Of a DNA stretch of 64,000 nt, positions 17,045 through 25,755 are shown one piece after another. Source of the stretch: an uncultured Jannaschia sp. (GTDB lineage: Bacteria; Pseudomonadota; Alphaproteobacteria; Rhodobacterales; Rhodobacteraceae). The DNA is taken from the NCBI RefSeq assembly GCF_947494025.1, contig NZ_CANLTQ010000001.1:1-64000 (forward strand), in the 5' to 3' direction. Positions within the stretch are counted from its first letter, which is position 1, and each line of letters begins with the position of its first letter. The position numbers and the translations under genes were made by a program. The notes beneath the pieces are model-generated. The model saw only the letters and a program-made list of their open reading frames with translations, did not search any database and was not told the DNA's origin.

Positions 17045-18825
17045 TCCACCGCCCCCGCCAGATCCCCGCCCGTCATCTTCCGGGCATAGCCACGGGGCGT
17101 GTACATGCGCGGCCCGTCCCCCGTCGGCATCAGGCGCGACTGGCTCGAGCCCACCAGCACGACGGTCAGCATGTCCACCTCCTCGACGTCGAGGGCGTCG
17201 AGCCGGCGGTAGCGGATCATCTCCTCCGGCCGGCCGAGCGAGGCGGCGAGCAGGACGGGCGTGTCGGCGGGGCGATGCCGCAGCAGGGTGTCGCGCGCCT
17301 CGGCCAAAAGCGTGCGGCGGCGCTTCGAGACGGGGTTGTAGAAGGCGATCACGAAGTCGCCTTCCGCTGCCGCGCGAAGCCGCCGCAGGATGTCGTCGCG
17401 CGGGGTCAGAAGATCCGACAGGGAGATGGCGCAAAAGTCGTGGCCGAGCGGTGCGCCCGCGCGGGCGGCGGCGGCCTGCAGGGCGCTCACGCCGGGGGTG
17501 CAGACGATCTCGACCCGTCGGGCGGCATCGGACAGGTCGCCGCGCTCCAGCACCTCGAAGACGAGCGCGCCCATCGCGTAGATCCCCGCGTCGCCCGAAC
17601 AGACCAGCGCGACGTTGCGTCCCTCCGCTGCCCGCTCCAGCGCATAGCGGCACCGCGCCTCCTCGCCGCCCAGCGGAAAGTCCGCGCGCGGCTTGCCGGC
17701 GGCGAGCGGTCCGAGCAGGTCGATATAAAGGCCATAGCCCACCAACTCCTCCGCTTCGGCGACGAGGCGGCTCGCTTCCGGCGTGCGCCAGCCGGACTGG
17801 CCGGGCCCGATGCCGACGACGCTGACCCGTCCTCGCGCCCGGCCTTTCGGCACGGCGATCGGTTCGGCCGCGCGGGCCAGCGCGGCGGTGGTGTTGGCGG
17901 TCTTGCGCTTCGGCACGACAAGGCCGCCCCCCGTCGAGGCCAGCGCCGCAGCCTCGGCCACGGAGGACGTCCCGACTTCGGCCCGCACCACCTCCGACGG
18001 GTTCGGCACCGCGATCCCCGCGAGCTCCGCCGCGGTAAAGGCGCGCAAGGGCCGGTCGAGCCGTCGGGCCAGCGCGTTCATCGCCGGCTCGTCAAGCTTC
18101 AGGTCGAGCGTGGCGATCGCGGCGATCGCGCCGGGGGCGATTCCGGCCGCGTCGAGCACAGCGCACGCATTCTGCCAAAGCTCCTCCGGCGCGGCATCGC
18201 GCGCGCAGCCGACGCCGAGAACGTGCCGCATCGGATGATAGACCAGCCGGTCCGGCCCGCCCGTCTCCGGCGCGTCCGTCACGACGATCTCCACCGCGTC
18301 GCCCGGGGGGAGGTCGAACAGCGCCTCACCCGTCATCCGCGCGCCGCCCCCCGACAGAAGCGCCGCCATGACCGGCTTCGCATCCTCGGGGTTCGCCAGC
18401 GCGTAGCCCGGCGGCGGCTCGTCCAGCGCCACGCCGAGCGCCACGTCCCCCGCCGTCGTCACCGCCGCAGTGCCACCCAGAACCTCGGCCACGCGCCGCG
18501 CCAGACGGTTCGCTCCGCGATGCCCGCCAAGGAGCGGCACGACCACCCGCCCGTCGTCGGAGACCGACAGGACCGGCGGCTCCATCCGTTTGTCGGTCAG
18601 TATCGGCGCGACGGCCCGGATAAGGATGCCGGCCGCGCAAACCCCGATGACCGGATGTCCGGCTGCGAAAAGATCGCGGACATGGACAAGCGCGTCGGGG
18701 AACGTGATCTCCGCCCCGGTCCGTCCGGCCCGCCCGTGGAGGGGGCAGTCGAGCGCCACCGCGATCCGGCGGGCGATCGGCGCACCGGCGGCGTTGAGGG
18801 CGACGACGACGGGGGTCAGAGCCAC
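17041..18825 (-). CDS. cobJ: CbiG-CobJ fusion: cobalt-precorrin-5A hydrolase / precorrin-3B C17-methyltransferase
   Basis: A 594-residue two-domain enzyme. Residues 1 to about 340 form a CbiG-like part: N- and middle domains (VGVCAAGILIRAVAPILTDK motif region, PLLGGHRGANRLA) and a CobE-like C-terminal lobe (GVGCARDAAPEEL, TLDLKLDEPAM, GTSSVAEAAAL). From about 345 comes a CobJ methyltransferase (VVGIGPGQSGWRTPEA, CSGDAGIYAMGALVFE, CTPGVSALQAAAARAGAPLGHDF, FYNPVSKRR). It would methylate C17 and drive ring contraction or lactone opening. The GTG at 18825 overlaps the cobI end by 10 bases. Such fusions occur in some alphaproteobacteria; a full CbiG is usually tied to the cobalt-early route. Confidence 0.9.
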   Translation of the reverse strand: MALTPVVVALNAAGAPIARRIAVALDCPLHGRAGRTGAEITFPDALVHVRDLFAAGHPVIGVCAAGILIRAVAPILTDKRMEPPVLSVSDDGRVVVPLLGGHRGANRLARRVAEVLGGTAAVTTAGDVALGVALDEPPPGYALANPEDAKPVMAALLSGGGARMTGEALFDLPPGDAVEIVVTDAPETGGPDRLVYHPMRHVLGVGCARDAAPEELWQNACAVLDAAGIAPGAIAAIATLDLKLDEPAMNALARRLDRPLRAFTAAELAGIAVPNPSEVVRAEVGTSSVAEAAALASTGGGLVVPKRKTANTTAALARAAEPIAVPKGRARGRVSVVGIGPGQSGWRTPEASRLVAEAEELVGYGLYIDLLGPLAAGKPRADFPLGGEEARCRYALERAAEGRNVALVCSGDAGIYAMGALVFEVLERGDLSDAARRVEIVCTPGVSALQAAAARAGAPLGHDFCAISLSDLLTPRDDILRRLRAAAEGDFVIAFYNPVSKRRRTLLAEARDTLLRHRPADTPVLLAASLGRPEEMIRYRRLDALDVEEVDMLTVVLVGSSQSRLMPTGDGPRMYTPRGYARKMTGGDLAGAVE

Positions 18826-19547
18826 GGATCGGCTCCTTTCGCGATCAGGATCATGGAGAAATAGGGCGCGATTTCGGGCGCGCGGCTGAGCGGCAGGACG
18901 CGCTCCGCCCCGAGCGTCGCACGCTCCACGTAATGCGCCCGGTCCGTGAGGCCCGCTTCCGCCACAAGCCTGCGCAGCCGCGGCAGGTGGCGGCCGACCT
19001 TCATCAGCACCAGCGTGTCGGCCGCCCTCAAATGCTTCCGCAGCGCATCGTCGGGCAGCGGACCGGGCAGGATCGTCAGCACCTCGTTGCGCGCGGCGAG
19101 CGGCATGGGCACCCGCGCGGCGCAGGCGGTAAGCGAGGTGACGCCGGGTACGATCTCGATTCGGAACCGGTGCCGCAGCCGCGCGTGGAGATACATGAAG
19201 CTGCCGTAGAAGAACGGGTCGCCCTCGCAAAGGCAGACGACGTCCTCGCCGCCTTCGAGCGCCGCCGTGATCGCAGCCGCGCCCGCGTCATAGGCGGCCT
19301 GGGCGGGGGCGCGATCGGTCGTCATCGGCACGTCCATGCGGATCTCGCGGGCGTCCGCGGGAATCAGGTCGGCGGCGATGGCGCGGGCGAGGCTGTCGCC
19401 GCCGGCGAGGCCCGGCCATGCAACGACGTTCGCGCCCTCGATCAGGCGGGCGGCCCGGCGAGTGATGAGGTCCGGGTCGCCGGGACCGAGGCCCACACCG
19501 TAGAGCGTCCCGCTCATCGCTCCGGGTATTCCGCCGGTTTCGCTCAT
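18816..19547 (-). CDS. cobI: Precorrin-2 C20-methyltransferase
   Basis: A 243-residue SAM-dependent methyltransferase acting on precorrin-2 (or its cobalt form) at C20. Family motifs are GVGLGPGDPDLITRRAARLI, CLCEGDPFFYGSFMYLHARL and VPGVTSLTACAARVPMPLA. I take the ATG at 19547, which overlaps the cobL stop (ATGA); an internal ATG at 19517 is also possible and gives a tighter N-terminus. Confidence 0.92.
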   Translation of the reverse strand: MSETGGIPGAMSGTLYGVGLGPGDPDLITRRAARLIEGANVVAWPGLAGGDSLARAIAADLIPADAREIRMDVPMTTDRAPAQAAYDAGAAAITAALEGGEDVVCLCEGDPFFYGSFMYLHARLRHRFRIEIVPGVTSLTACAARVPMPLAARNEVLTILPGPLPDDALRKHLRAADTLVLMKVGRHLPRLRRLVAEAGLTDRAHYVERATLGAERVLPLSRAPEIAPYFSMILIAKGADPWL

Positions 19548-20752
19548 CGCTTCACCAGCGAATATTGCGTCACCGGCATCGCCGGGCGCCAGCCGCGGTA
19601 GGGGCCGACCGGCTCCGCCCGCGCGACCGAGAGCTTGACGAGATCGCCGCCGTGCCGGGCATGCAACTCGATGAGCAGCGCCTCGCTTTCGAGCGTGACC
19701 GCGTTCGCCACCAGCCGGCCGAGCGGGCGCAGCGCGGCGCGGGCGGCGTCGAACACCGCCTCCGACAGGCCACCGCCGATGAACACGGCGTCCGGCGCCG
19801 GCAGGCCCCCGAGCGCGGCGGGCACCTCCCCCTCCCGCAGGTCGAGCCGGGGCGCGCCGAGCGCCAATGCGTTCTCGGCCGCCATCGCCCGGCGATCGGC
19901 GCGCGGCTCGATCCCGATGGCGCGGGCGGACCGGGCGGCGCGCATCCATTCGATAGCGACCGAACCGGACCCTGTGCCGATGTCCCAGAGCAACGCGCCG
20001 CGCATCGGCATGAGCTTGGCCAGCGTCGCGGTCCGCACCTCGCGCTTGGTCATCGTGCCGTCGCTGACGAACAGATCGTCGGAAAGCCCCGGCACCCGCG
20101 GCAGGAGCGCGGCGTCGGGCGCGGCCACGCAATCGACGGCGAGCGTGTTGAAGGGGGGCACGGCATGGTTCCAGTTCTGCGCCAGGCTGTCGAACCGCGC
20201 CTCGCCGGACCCGCCCATGTTCGCGAGGACCGTCATCCGCGACCCGCCGAAGCCGCGTTCCGTCAGGAACCGGGCGATCTGGGCCGGCGTCTCCGCCCCG
20301 GTCGTCAGGATGAGAAGACGCGCGTCGGGCTGGATGAAGGCGATCATCTGATGCACCGGGCGGCCGTGGACCGTCAGCGTCTCGAGATCGGCCATCGACC
20401 AGCCCATGCGCGCGGCGGCGAGCTGGAAGGCGGAAAGCTGCGGATGATAGGCGATTTCGGCGGGCGGGATGGCACGACCGATCCGGGCACCGACGCTGAA
20501 CCAGAGCGGGTCGCCGGTGGCGAGCACGACGACGCGGCGACCACGATAAGATCGCAGTCGGTCGATCAACGCGTCGAACGGGCTTGGCCAGGCCACGCGT
20601 TCGGCCGTGACGGCGTCGGAAAGGGTGTGGTGCCGGTCGCCGCCCACGATGATCTCCGCCGCCTCCACGACGGCACGGGTGGCGGGTGTCAGCCCCGCGA
20701 TCCCGTCCTCGCCGATCCCGACGACATGCAGCCAGGCAGGTTCGGCGCTCAT
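19544..20752 (-). CDS. cobL: Precorrin-6Y C5,15-methyltransferase (decarboxylating)
   Basis: A 402-residue bifunctional enzyme. The N-terminal CbiE-like domain (VVGIGEDGIAGLTPATR, GGDRHH, LATGDPLWFSVG) methylates C5. The C-terminal CbiT-like domain (LWDIGTGSGSVAIEWMR, SAM loop) handles C15 methylation and decarboxylation. The length is normal for fused CobL. It overlaps cobH and cobI by 4 bases each. Confidence 0.93.
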   Translation of the reverse strand: MSAEPAWLHVVGIGEDGIAGLTPATRAVVEAAEIIVGGDRHHTLSDAVTAERVAWPSPFDALIDRLRSYRGRRVVVLATGDPLWFSVGARIGRAIPPAEIAYHPQLSAFQLAAARMGWSMADLETLTVHGRPVHQMIAFIQPDARLLILTTGAETPAQIARFLTERGFGGSRMTVLANMGGSGEARFDSLAQNWNHAVPPFNTLAVDCVAAPDAALLPRVPGLSDDLFVSDGTMTKREVRTATLAKLMPMRGALLWDIGTGSGSVAIEWMRAARSARAIGIEPRADRRAMAAENALALGAPRLDLREGEVPAALGGLPAPDAVFIGGGLSEAVFDAARAALRPLGRLVANAVTLESEALLIELHARHGGDLVKLSVARAEPVGPYRGWRPAMPVTQYSLVKR

Positions 20753-21378
20753 TGCAGGCCGCCCGAAGCGAGCAGGCCCAGCGCGTTGACGGCGGCTGAG
20801 GCCATCGCGCTTCCGCCCTTTCGCCCCCGCAGGGTAACGAACGGCGTGTCGCGCGGATGGCCGACGAGTTCTGCCTTCGATTCGGCGGCGCCGACGAAGC
20901 CCACCGGAAAGGCGAGGATCGCCGCCGGGCGCGGCGCGCCCTCGTCCAGCCGCTCCAGCAGGCGGAACAGCGCGGTCGGCGCGTTGCCGATGGCGACGAT
21001 CGCGCCGTCCGTGTCCCAAAGATCCACGGCGGCGGCGGTACGGGTGGTGCGGCGCTCGGCGGCGAGCTCCGGCACGCGGGGATCATTCAGCGCGCAGCGG
21101 ATCTCCGTCCCCGGCAGCAGGCGGCGCGTGATGCCAGAGGCGACCATCTCGCAATCGGCATAGACCGGCGCCCCCCGCTTCAGCGCGGCGATGGCAGAGG
21201 CGGCGAGGTCGGGGGAGAAGGCGACGCGGTCCGCGATCTCGACCATGCCGCAGGCGTGGATGACCCGCACGACGAGCTCGGCCAGGTCGGACGGAAAGCG
21301 GTCGAGCGACGCCTCGCGCCGGACGGTCGCGAAGGACGCGGCGTAGATCGCCGCGGGGTCGCGCTCGTAGGGGCGCAT
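20749..21378 (-). CDS. cobH: Precorrin-8X methylmutase
   Basis: A 209-residue enzyme that moves the C11 methyl to C12, giving hydrogenobyrinic acid. Conserved stretches are VVRVIHACGMVEIADRV with the catalytic His, GAPVYADCEMVASGI, and ILAFPVGFVGAAESKAEL. The start at 21378 gives the usual short lead MRPYERDPAAIYAASF. It lies 28 bases downstream of cbiX. Confidence 0.95.
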   Translation of the reverse strand: MRPYERDPAAIYAASFATVRREASLDRFPSDLAELVVRVIHACGMVEIADRVAFSPDLAASAIAALKRGAPVYADCEMVASGITRRLLPGTEIRCALNDPRVPELAAERRTTRTAAAVDLWDTDGAIVAIGNAPTALFRLLERLDEGAPRPAAILAFPVGFVGAAESKAELVGHPRDTPFVTLRGRKGGSAMASAAVNALGLLASGGLQ

Positions 21379-21406
21379 CAGCGGGCGCCGGCTTGGCGGG
21401 CGGCCA

Positions 21407-22537
21407 TCACGCCTTCGTCCGCCGCGCGGATTCCGGCCCGTGAGGGTGGTCGGCATGGGGATAAGGCGCGTGGTGGTGATCGTGCGAATGGCCCCCGGCA
21501 TGGGAATGCGCATGGCTTCCGCTGTGGCTATGGGAGTGTCCGTCGCCGTGATGGTGGTGATGCCCATGGTCGGGATCCGATTCCTCCAGCCGGCAGAGGC
21601 CGGTGCAGAAATCGCCGCAAAGCGTGCAATCGGCCACGTTGGAGCCCGGCGCGCTCGCCCCCTGCCCCTCGACATGGTGGTGGTGGCTCTCCTGGACCGC
21701 GCCGACCTCGGCCTCGAAGCCCAGCACCTGCGTGCGGTACTTGCACATCGCGCAGTTCGGCGGCGGCACCTCGCCCACCTGCTCCATCGCGCGCTCCGCG
21801 AAGGTTTCGAGCACCTTGGGATGATCGCCCAGATAGCCCGCCTTGACGAACTGCGTGTCCGGATGCGCGGCGGCAACCACGTCGGTGAACCCGTAGATCC
21901 GGTCGATGAGAATGCCGGAGAAAAGGAAGTAGGGGAACACGACGATGCGTTTGTAGCCAAGCTTCGCCGCGTGTTCGAGACAGGGCTCGACCAGCGGAAA
22001 GGTCACGCCGGAATAGCCGATCTCGAGCCAGCCGGTGCCGAGCCCCTCATGCAGCATCCGCGCGACCTTGGCGACGTTGCCGTTGGCATCCGGGTCGGAG
22101 GCGCCGCGTCCGATCACCACGAGGCAGGTGTCGTGGCGCGGGACCGGGCCGTGGGCGGCGTCGGCCTCCGCGAGCGCGGCGGCGATGCGGTCGCCGGCGG
22201 CGGCGATCATCTTCGGATCGACGCCGAGCTCCCGCCCGTAGCGGACCTCGATCCCATGCTTCGCGGCATAGGTGTTGAGCACGGTCGGGATGTCGTTCTT
22301 CGCGTGCATCGCCGCGAAGAGCATGCCCGGCACGGCGAGGATGCGATCGCATCCGGCGTCGCGCAGGCGGTCGAGCCCGTCGCGGATCACCGGGTTCGCG
22401 AACTCCAGATAACCGTAATCGACCTCCCAGTCGGACGGCAGATGCGCCGGCAGCTTCCGTGCGAGGATCGCGAACTCGTCGACCGCGGATTGCGAGCGCG
22501 AGCCGTGGCCGCAGATCATGACCCCCGTGCGGCTCAC
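21407..22537 (-). CDS. cbiX: Sirohydrochlorin cobaltochelatase with Cys- and His-rich tail
   Basis: A 376-residue class II chelatase that would insert cobalt into sirohydrochlorin. Two CbiX repeats are visible: the N-terminal one opens MICGHGSRS with the metal-binding His, and the second has VVIGRGASDPDANG and YFLFSGILIDRI. The last 100 residues are unusual: NCAMC, then HHHH, DCTLCGDFCTGLC, then a tail with more than 20 His. Bacillus CbiX also has a His-rich region and an iron-sulfur motif, so these may store metal or bind a cluster. The GTG start overlaps the upstream stop (GTGA). Confidence 0.9.
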   Translation of the reverse strand: MSRTGVMICGHGSRSQSAVDEFAILARKLPAHLPSDWEVDYGYLEFANPVIRDGLDRLRDAGCDRILAVPGMLFAAMHAKNDIPTVLNTYAAKHGIEVRYGRELGVDPKMIAAAGDRIAAALAEADAAHGPVPRHDTCLVVIGRGASDPDANGNVAKVARMLHEGLGTGWLEIGYSGVTFPLVEPCLEHAAKLGYKRIVVFPYFLFSGILIDRIYGFTDVVAAAHPDTQFVKAGYLGDHPKVLETFAERAMEQVGEVPPPNCAMCKYRTQVLGFEAEVGAVQESHHHHVEGQGASAPGSNVADCTLCGDFCTGLCRLEESDPDHGHHHHHGDGHSHSHSGSHAHSHAGGHSHDHHHAPYPHADHPHGPESARRTKA

Positions 22538-22743
22538 GCCGGCTGGTCCCCGGGCTGCGCGTCCGTCTCGGCCTCGGGCTCCTCCTCGTTCCGGCCACCC
22601 TTCAGCCAGCCCAGCACCGCCGCGCCCGCGATCGCGCCGAGCCCGGCGCCGAGCACCCAATGGTCGTGTCCGGCGAACTCGCCCAGATGGCCCACATGGG
22701 CGGAAGCGGGCGTGGCAAGGAGGAAGAACGGGAGGAAGCGCAT
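22534..22743 (-). CDS. Small His-containing membrane protein heading the cobalamin operon
   Basis: A 69-residue protein with a signal peptide (to about residue 15, ASA), a short His-rich exposed part (HVGHLGEFAGHDHW), one membrane helix with GxxxG spacing (LGAGLGAIAGAAVLGWL), and an acidic cytoplasmic tail (EEEPEAE). It is coupled to cbiX by a GTGA overlap. The metal-binding look and the position suggest a part in cobalt uptake or delivery; this is inference. It is not CbtB or CbiN by sequence. Confidence 0.7.
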   Translation of the reverse strand: MRFLPFFLLATPASAHVGHLGEFAGHDHWVLGAGLGAIAGAAVLGWLKGGRNEEEPEAETDAQPGDQPA

Positions 22744-22768
22744 GTCGAGGGCCTTTCACGTCTGGTGA

Positions 22769-22938
22769 GGCCCCGGTCGATGCCGGTTCGGTGACGATGC
22801 CGTCTTCCCGCCCCCGGTCTGGGTCGGCGGGGATCGCGGCCACCTGTCCGGCCCCCGGCCGGGGGCGTCGTCGCCCCACGGCTATCGACCGGACCGGCGA
22901 GGCGCAACGCGATTCCACCCGGCTTCGCCGGCGATGCC
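22769..22938 (-). promoter_or_regulatory. GC-rich leader of the cobalamin operon, possible B12 riboswitch
   Basis: The 196-base leader ahead of the first operon gene is rich in hairpins (for example the palindrome cccccggccggggg near 22853-22866). On the minus strand it carries GGAATCGCG, then GCCGTGGGGCGACGACG, CGGGAAGACGGC, and AACCGGCATCGACCGGGGCC (22769-22788). These resemble, in order, the GGGAA, GCYGCCCCCGCAACTG, GGGAAG and B12-box pieces of cobalamin riboswitches, but none is an exact match. The position supports it; the sequence match is only partial. Confidence 0.38.
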
Positions 22939-22939
22939 G

Positions 22940-23680
22940 TCAGACGCCGACGCGTCCAATGCCGGGCAACTTCAGCGCGGGCCGAAGGATGTCGAGCCCG
23001 AAGGCCTGTCCGAGGAGGTTGACCTCGAACCCGGTACGCGGCCCGATGGACAGTCCGGCATAGCCCCAGACCGAAAGATGGACGTCCCCGCCCGCGTCGC
23101 GGAGCGCCCGGAGGCCCTCGCCCATCCAGTCCTTGCCGACCGCATGCGGCGGCAGGGCGACGCCGATCTGCGGCACTTCGCGCAGAACGTGGGCGACGAA
23201 GCTGTTGGAGTTCGGCCCGGGCCAGATCCGGTAGGCACCGCGTCCGTTCCACGGATAATCCCGGATCGCGGCCTCGACTTCCGGGACCAGCACCGCCGCC
23301 TCCGCCCCGGTGACGGAGCCCACGTAATAGGGTTCGTTGGAATACCACCTCGCATCCGGCGCGTAGGCGTCGATCCGCACCGGCAGACCCCAGCCGACGA
23401 CGTCGGCGCGCGACCACGACCGCGCGCCCACGGGCTTCCAGACGAGCCAGGAATGGACCGAGGCCGCGCCCTTCGCCCCGCCGGTCCGCGCCGCAAGAAT
23501 GTGAATCGCCGCGCCCGGCACCTGCCTCGCGTCGGGCAGCAGACCGGAGGCCGACCAGTCCGCCTCGCGCCAGGAGCCCGGGCGGTCCTGCACCGCCCAC
23601 CACCCGCCGGCCAGCGCCAGCGGCATCAGGAAGCACAGCCCGAAGGCCGCCAGCAGGATCACAAGGCCGCGCCGGAGCAA
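22940..23680 (-). CDS. DUF3750 family protein
   Basis: A protein of about 246 residues with one N-terminal membrane helix (LVILLAAFGLCFLMPLALAGGW) and a periplasmic domain. VHSWLVWKP, YVGSVTGAEAAVLVPEVEAAI and GPNSNSFVAHVLRE match DUF3750, which looks like a papain-like/NlpC-related fold with His and Asn-Ser elements; the function is unknown. No ATG is available: I use TTG at 23680. A GTG at 23728 inside the HIT gene is the alternative. It starts 5 bases past the HIT stop. Confidence 0.75.
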   Translation of the reverse strand: MLRRGLVILLAAFGLCFLMPLALAGGWWAVQDRPGSWREADWSASGLLPDARQVPGAAIHILAARTGGAKGAASVHSWLVWKPVGARSWSRADVVGWGLPVRIDAYAPDARWYSNEPYYVGSVTGAEAAVLVPEVEAAIRDYPWNGRGAYRIWPGPNSNSFVAHVLREVPQIGVALPPHAVGKDWMGEGLRALRDAGGDVHLSVWGYAGLSIGPRTGFEVNLLGQAFGLDILRPALKLPGIGRVGV

Positions 23681-23684
23681 GACG

Positions 23685-24056
23685 TCAATCTTCGGGCGCC
23701 GCCAGCATCCGTCCGAGGGGCCGCCCACCGATCAGATGCTGATGGTAATGCGGCACTTCCTGCACGCCGTGCAGTCTCGCGTTGGAGATGGCGCGGAAGC
23801 CGGTCTCCGCGATGCCGGTGTCGCGGCAGATCTTCGCGCAGGTCCGGTGGAAGTCCACGATTTCCGCGTCCGAAGCCTTGGCGTGAAAATCGTCGTAGGT
23901 CGCGTAGGCGCCCTTCGGGATAACGAGGACATGGACCGGCGCCTGCGGCGTGATGTCCCGGAAGGCGAGCGTGTGCTCCGTCTCGGCCACGGTGTCGTTC
24001 GGGATCTCGCCGCGCAAAATGCGGGCGAAGATGTTGTTCCGGTCGTAATCGGCCAT
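23685..24056 (-). CDS. HIT family nucleotide-binding protein
   Basis: A 123-residue histidine-triad hydrolase of the HinT type, which cleaves nucleoside phosphoramidates. The triad is seen as HYHQHLIGG near residue 105, and the N-terminus NIFARILRGEIP is characteristic. It lies 12 bases downstream of the glycosyltransferase gene and is likely co-transcribed with the DUF3750 gene. Confidence 0.92.
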   Translation of the reverse strand: MADYDRNNIFARILRGEIPNDTVAETEHTLAFRDITPQAPVHVLVIPKGAYATYDDFHAKASDAEIVDFHRTCAKICRDTGIAETGFRAISNARLHGVQEVPHYHQHLIGGRPLGRMLAAPED

Positions 24057-24068
24057 TCTCCGGCTCCT

Positions 24069-25646
24069 TCAGTCGTCGAACAGGTAGGGCGTGCGGGCGA
24101 GGGCTTGCGCCGTCTCCGCGTCGATGTCGAGCGCCTGCGCGAGCGCGCGCGCATTGGCTGCGGGTGCGGCGCGCTGGGAGATGCGGTGGATGCCCGGCAG
24201 GTCCGCCTCGCGGATGCGCGTCGTCTCGGAGGCGAAGTCCTGCGCGAGCGTGGGCATCAGCCGTTCGACCGTGCTGCGCGGCGTCCCCTCCCCGATCAGG
24301 CCGATCCGTCCGGCATGGCCCTCCAGATAGGCCTCGTCGTAGTCGCAATCGATGAGGACGGTGCGGATCGTCGCCCGGTCGCGGTGCAGATCCTCGATCA
24401 GGTCGATACGTGACGGGTCGAGACAGAAGGCCAGCCGGTCGGACTCCGTCGCGCGGAGGAGCTGCCCCAGAAAGGCGCGGCGGTGACGGTGGCGCTTCTC
24501 GACGGTGGAGCCGATGCCGCCGAGATCGGGCATGGGGGCGTCCGCCTCGTCGAAGACGTAGTCGAAGGCCGGCATCACGTCGTGGTCGCGCAGGGCCTGC
24601 GCCAGCCGCTTGGCGACGTGGTACTTCTTGCAGACCAGCACCACGATCCGCCGGTCCCGTCCGAGCGAGGCCGAAAGCTCCCAGAAGCGCGGCGCGAAGC
24701 GGCGGCCCTCCCGGCCCCGCGCTGTCAGAAAGGCGAAGAGCCGCCGCCCATCCCCGGCCACGTCGAAATCCGTGCGGTCGGACGTCCAGAGAGCGGCGAG
24801 GCGCGTCTTCAGCTCCGTCGCCTCGGACGAGATCTTGCGGGCGAAAAGGAAGTCCTGGCTGACCAGCAGGTCGTAATGATCGTCGTAGAAGGTGGCCGGC
24901 ATGCCGTAATCGGTGAACATCAGGAAGGTCAGCGTCCGCCCGTCGATCTCCGTCCGGGGCACGAGATGGCGCACCAGGGTCTGGAAGAACGTCTCGTCGG
25001 GGATCCACGTCGTCGCGAAGAAGCGCATCACGTCGCGACGCGCCCGGACGAAGTCGAGGATCCGCTCGACCGTCCGGCGGCGGAGGCACCACCATTGCGA
25101 GCCGATCATCACGTCGATATCGGTTGGGATGCGCCGCTCGAGCCCGAGCTTCCGCTGCGCCTCCAGCAGACCGTAGAAGAGCCGGGGCCACCGCCGCTCG
25201 TTCACGAAATGCCGGTAGACGAGGCGGTCCTCCTTCATTCCGGTCTTGATCCAGTCCGAGGCGAAGAAGTCGAAGCTCTCGATATGATCCATGTCGCGCG
25301 CGTCGAGAAAGGCATGGGCATGGGCCGCGGACTTGATCGGCCGGCAATCGCCCGAGACCATGTAGAGATGCGTCGCGTTCGGAAAGGCCGCCAGCGCCGC
25401 CTCGACCGCGTGGAGCGTGGCGCGGACCAGCGACCATTCGCCCCAGCCGCAGCGCACCCGCCGACGCGCGAAGGTCACCCCCGGGTTGCCGCGCAGCCCG
25501 GCCTCGATCCGCGCGAAGTCCGTCGCAGAGGCGCGGGCGTCGAAATGGATCGCGACGCAATCGCCCGCCGCGGTCAGCCCCTCCGCCTGCCGGACGATGC
25601 TTTCCGGGTCGCGGTGGCAGAGGAGGATGAACGCGATCTTCGCCAT
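24069..25646 (-). CDS. Core-2/I-branching-type glycosyltransferase with C-terminal extension
   Basis: A 525-residue protein. Residues 1 to about 250 resemble beta-1,6-N-acetylglucosaminyltransferases (KIAFILLCHRDPESI, THLYMVSGDCRPIKS, GSQWWCLRRRTV). The rest (about 260-525) is an extra domain with a Rossmann-like start (RRIVVLVCKKYHVAKRLAQAL), found fused to this glycosyltransferase in Rhodobacteraceae and of unknown role. There is no signal peptide. It is divergent from a sulfotransferase gene across 109 bases, so the two may build one sulfated glycan; that is inference. Confidence 0.82.
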   Translation of the reverse strand: MAKIAFILLCHRDPESIVRQAEGLTAAGDCVAIHFDARASATDFARIEAGLRGNPGVTFARRRVRCGWGEWSLVRATLHAVEAALAAFPNATHLYMVSGDCRPIKSAAHAHAFLDARDMDHIESFDFFASDWIKTGMKEDRLVYRHFVNERRWPRLFYGLLEAQRKLGLERRIPTDIDVMIGSQWWCLRRRTVERILDFVRARRDVMRFFATTWIPDETFFQTLVRHLVPRTEIDGRTLTFLMFTDYGMPATFYDDHYDLLVSQDFLFARKISSEATELKTRLAALWTSDRTDFDVAGDGRRLFAFLTARGREGRRFAPRFWELSASLGRDRRIVVLVCKKYHVAKRLAQALRDHDVMPAFDYVFDEADAPMPDLGGIGSTVEKRHRHRRAFLGQLLRATESDRLAFCLDPSRIDLIEDLHRDRATIRTVLIDCDYDEAYLEGHAGRIGLIGEGTPRSTVERLMPTLAQDFASETTRIREADLPGIHRISQRAAPAANARALAQALDIDAETAQALARTPYLFDD

Positions 25647-25755
25647 GTTCGCCCTCCATACCCCGGTTTCCGCCCTCCAACATCGCAATAGCGTGCCGGA
25701 CACGTTGAAGAAACCGTGCGATGCGGGTTTGATGCCCGCGCACACGAGGAGACGC

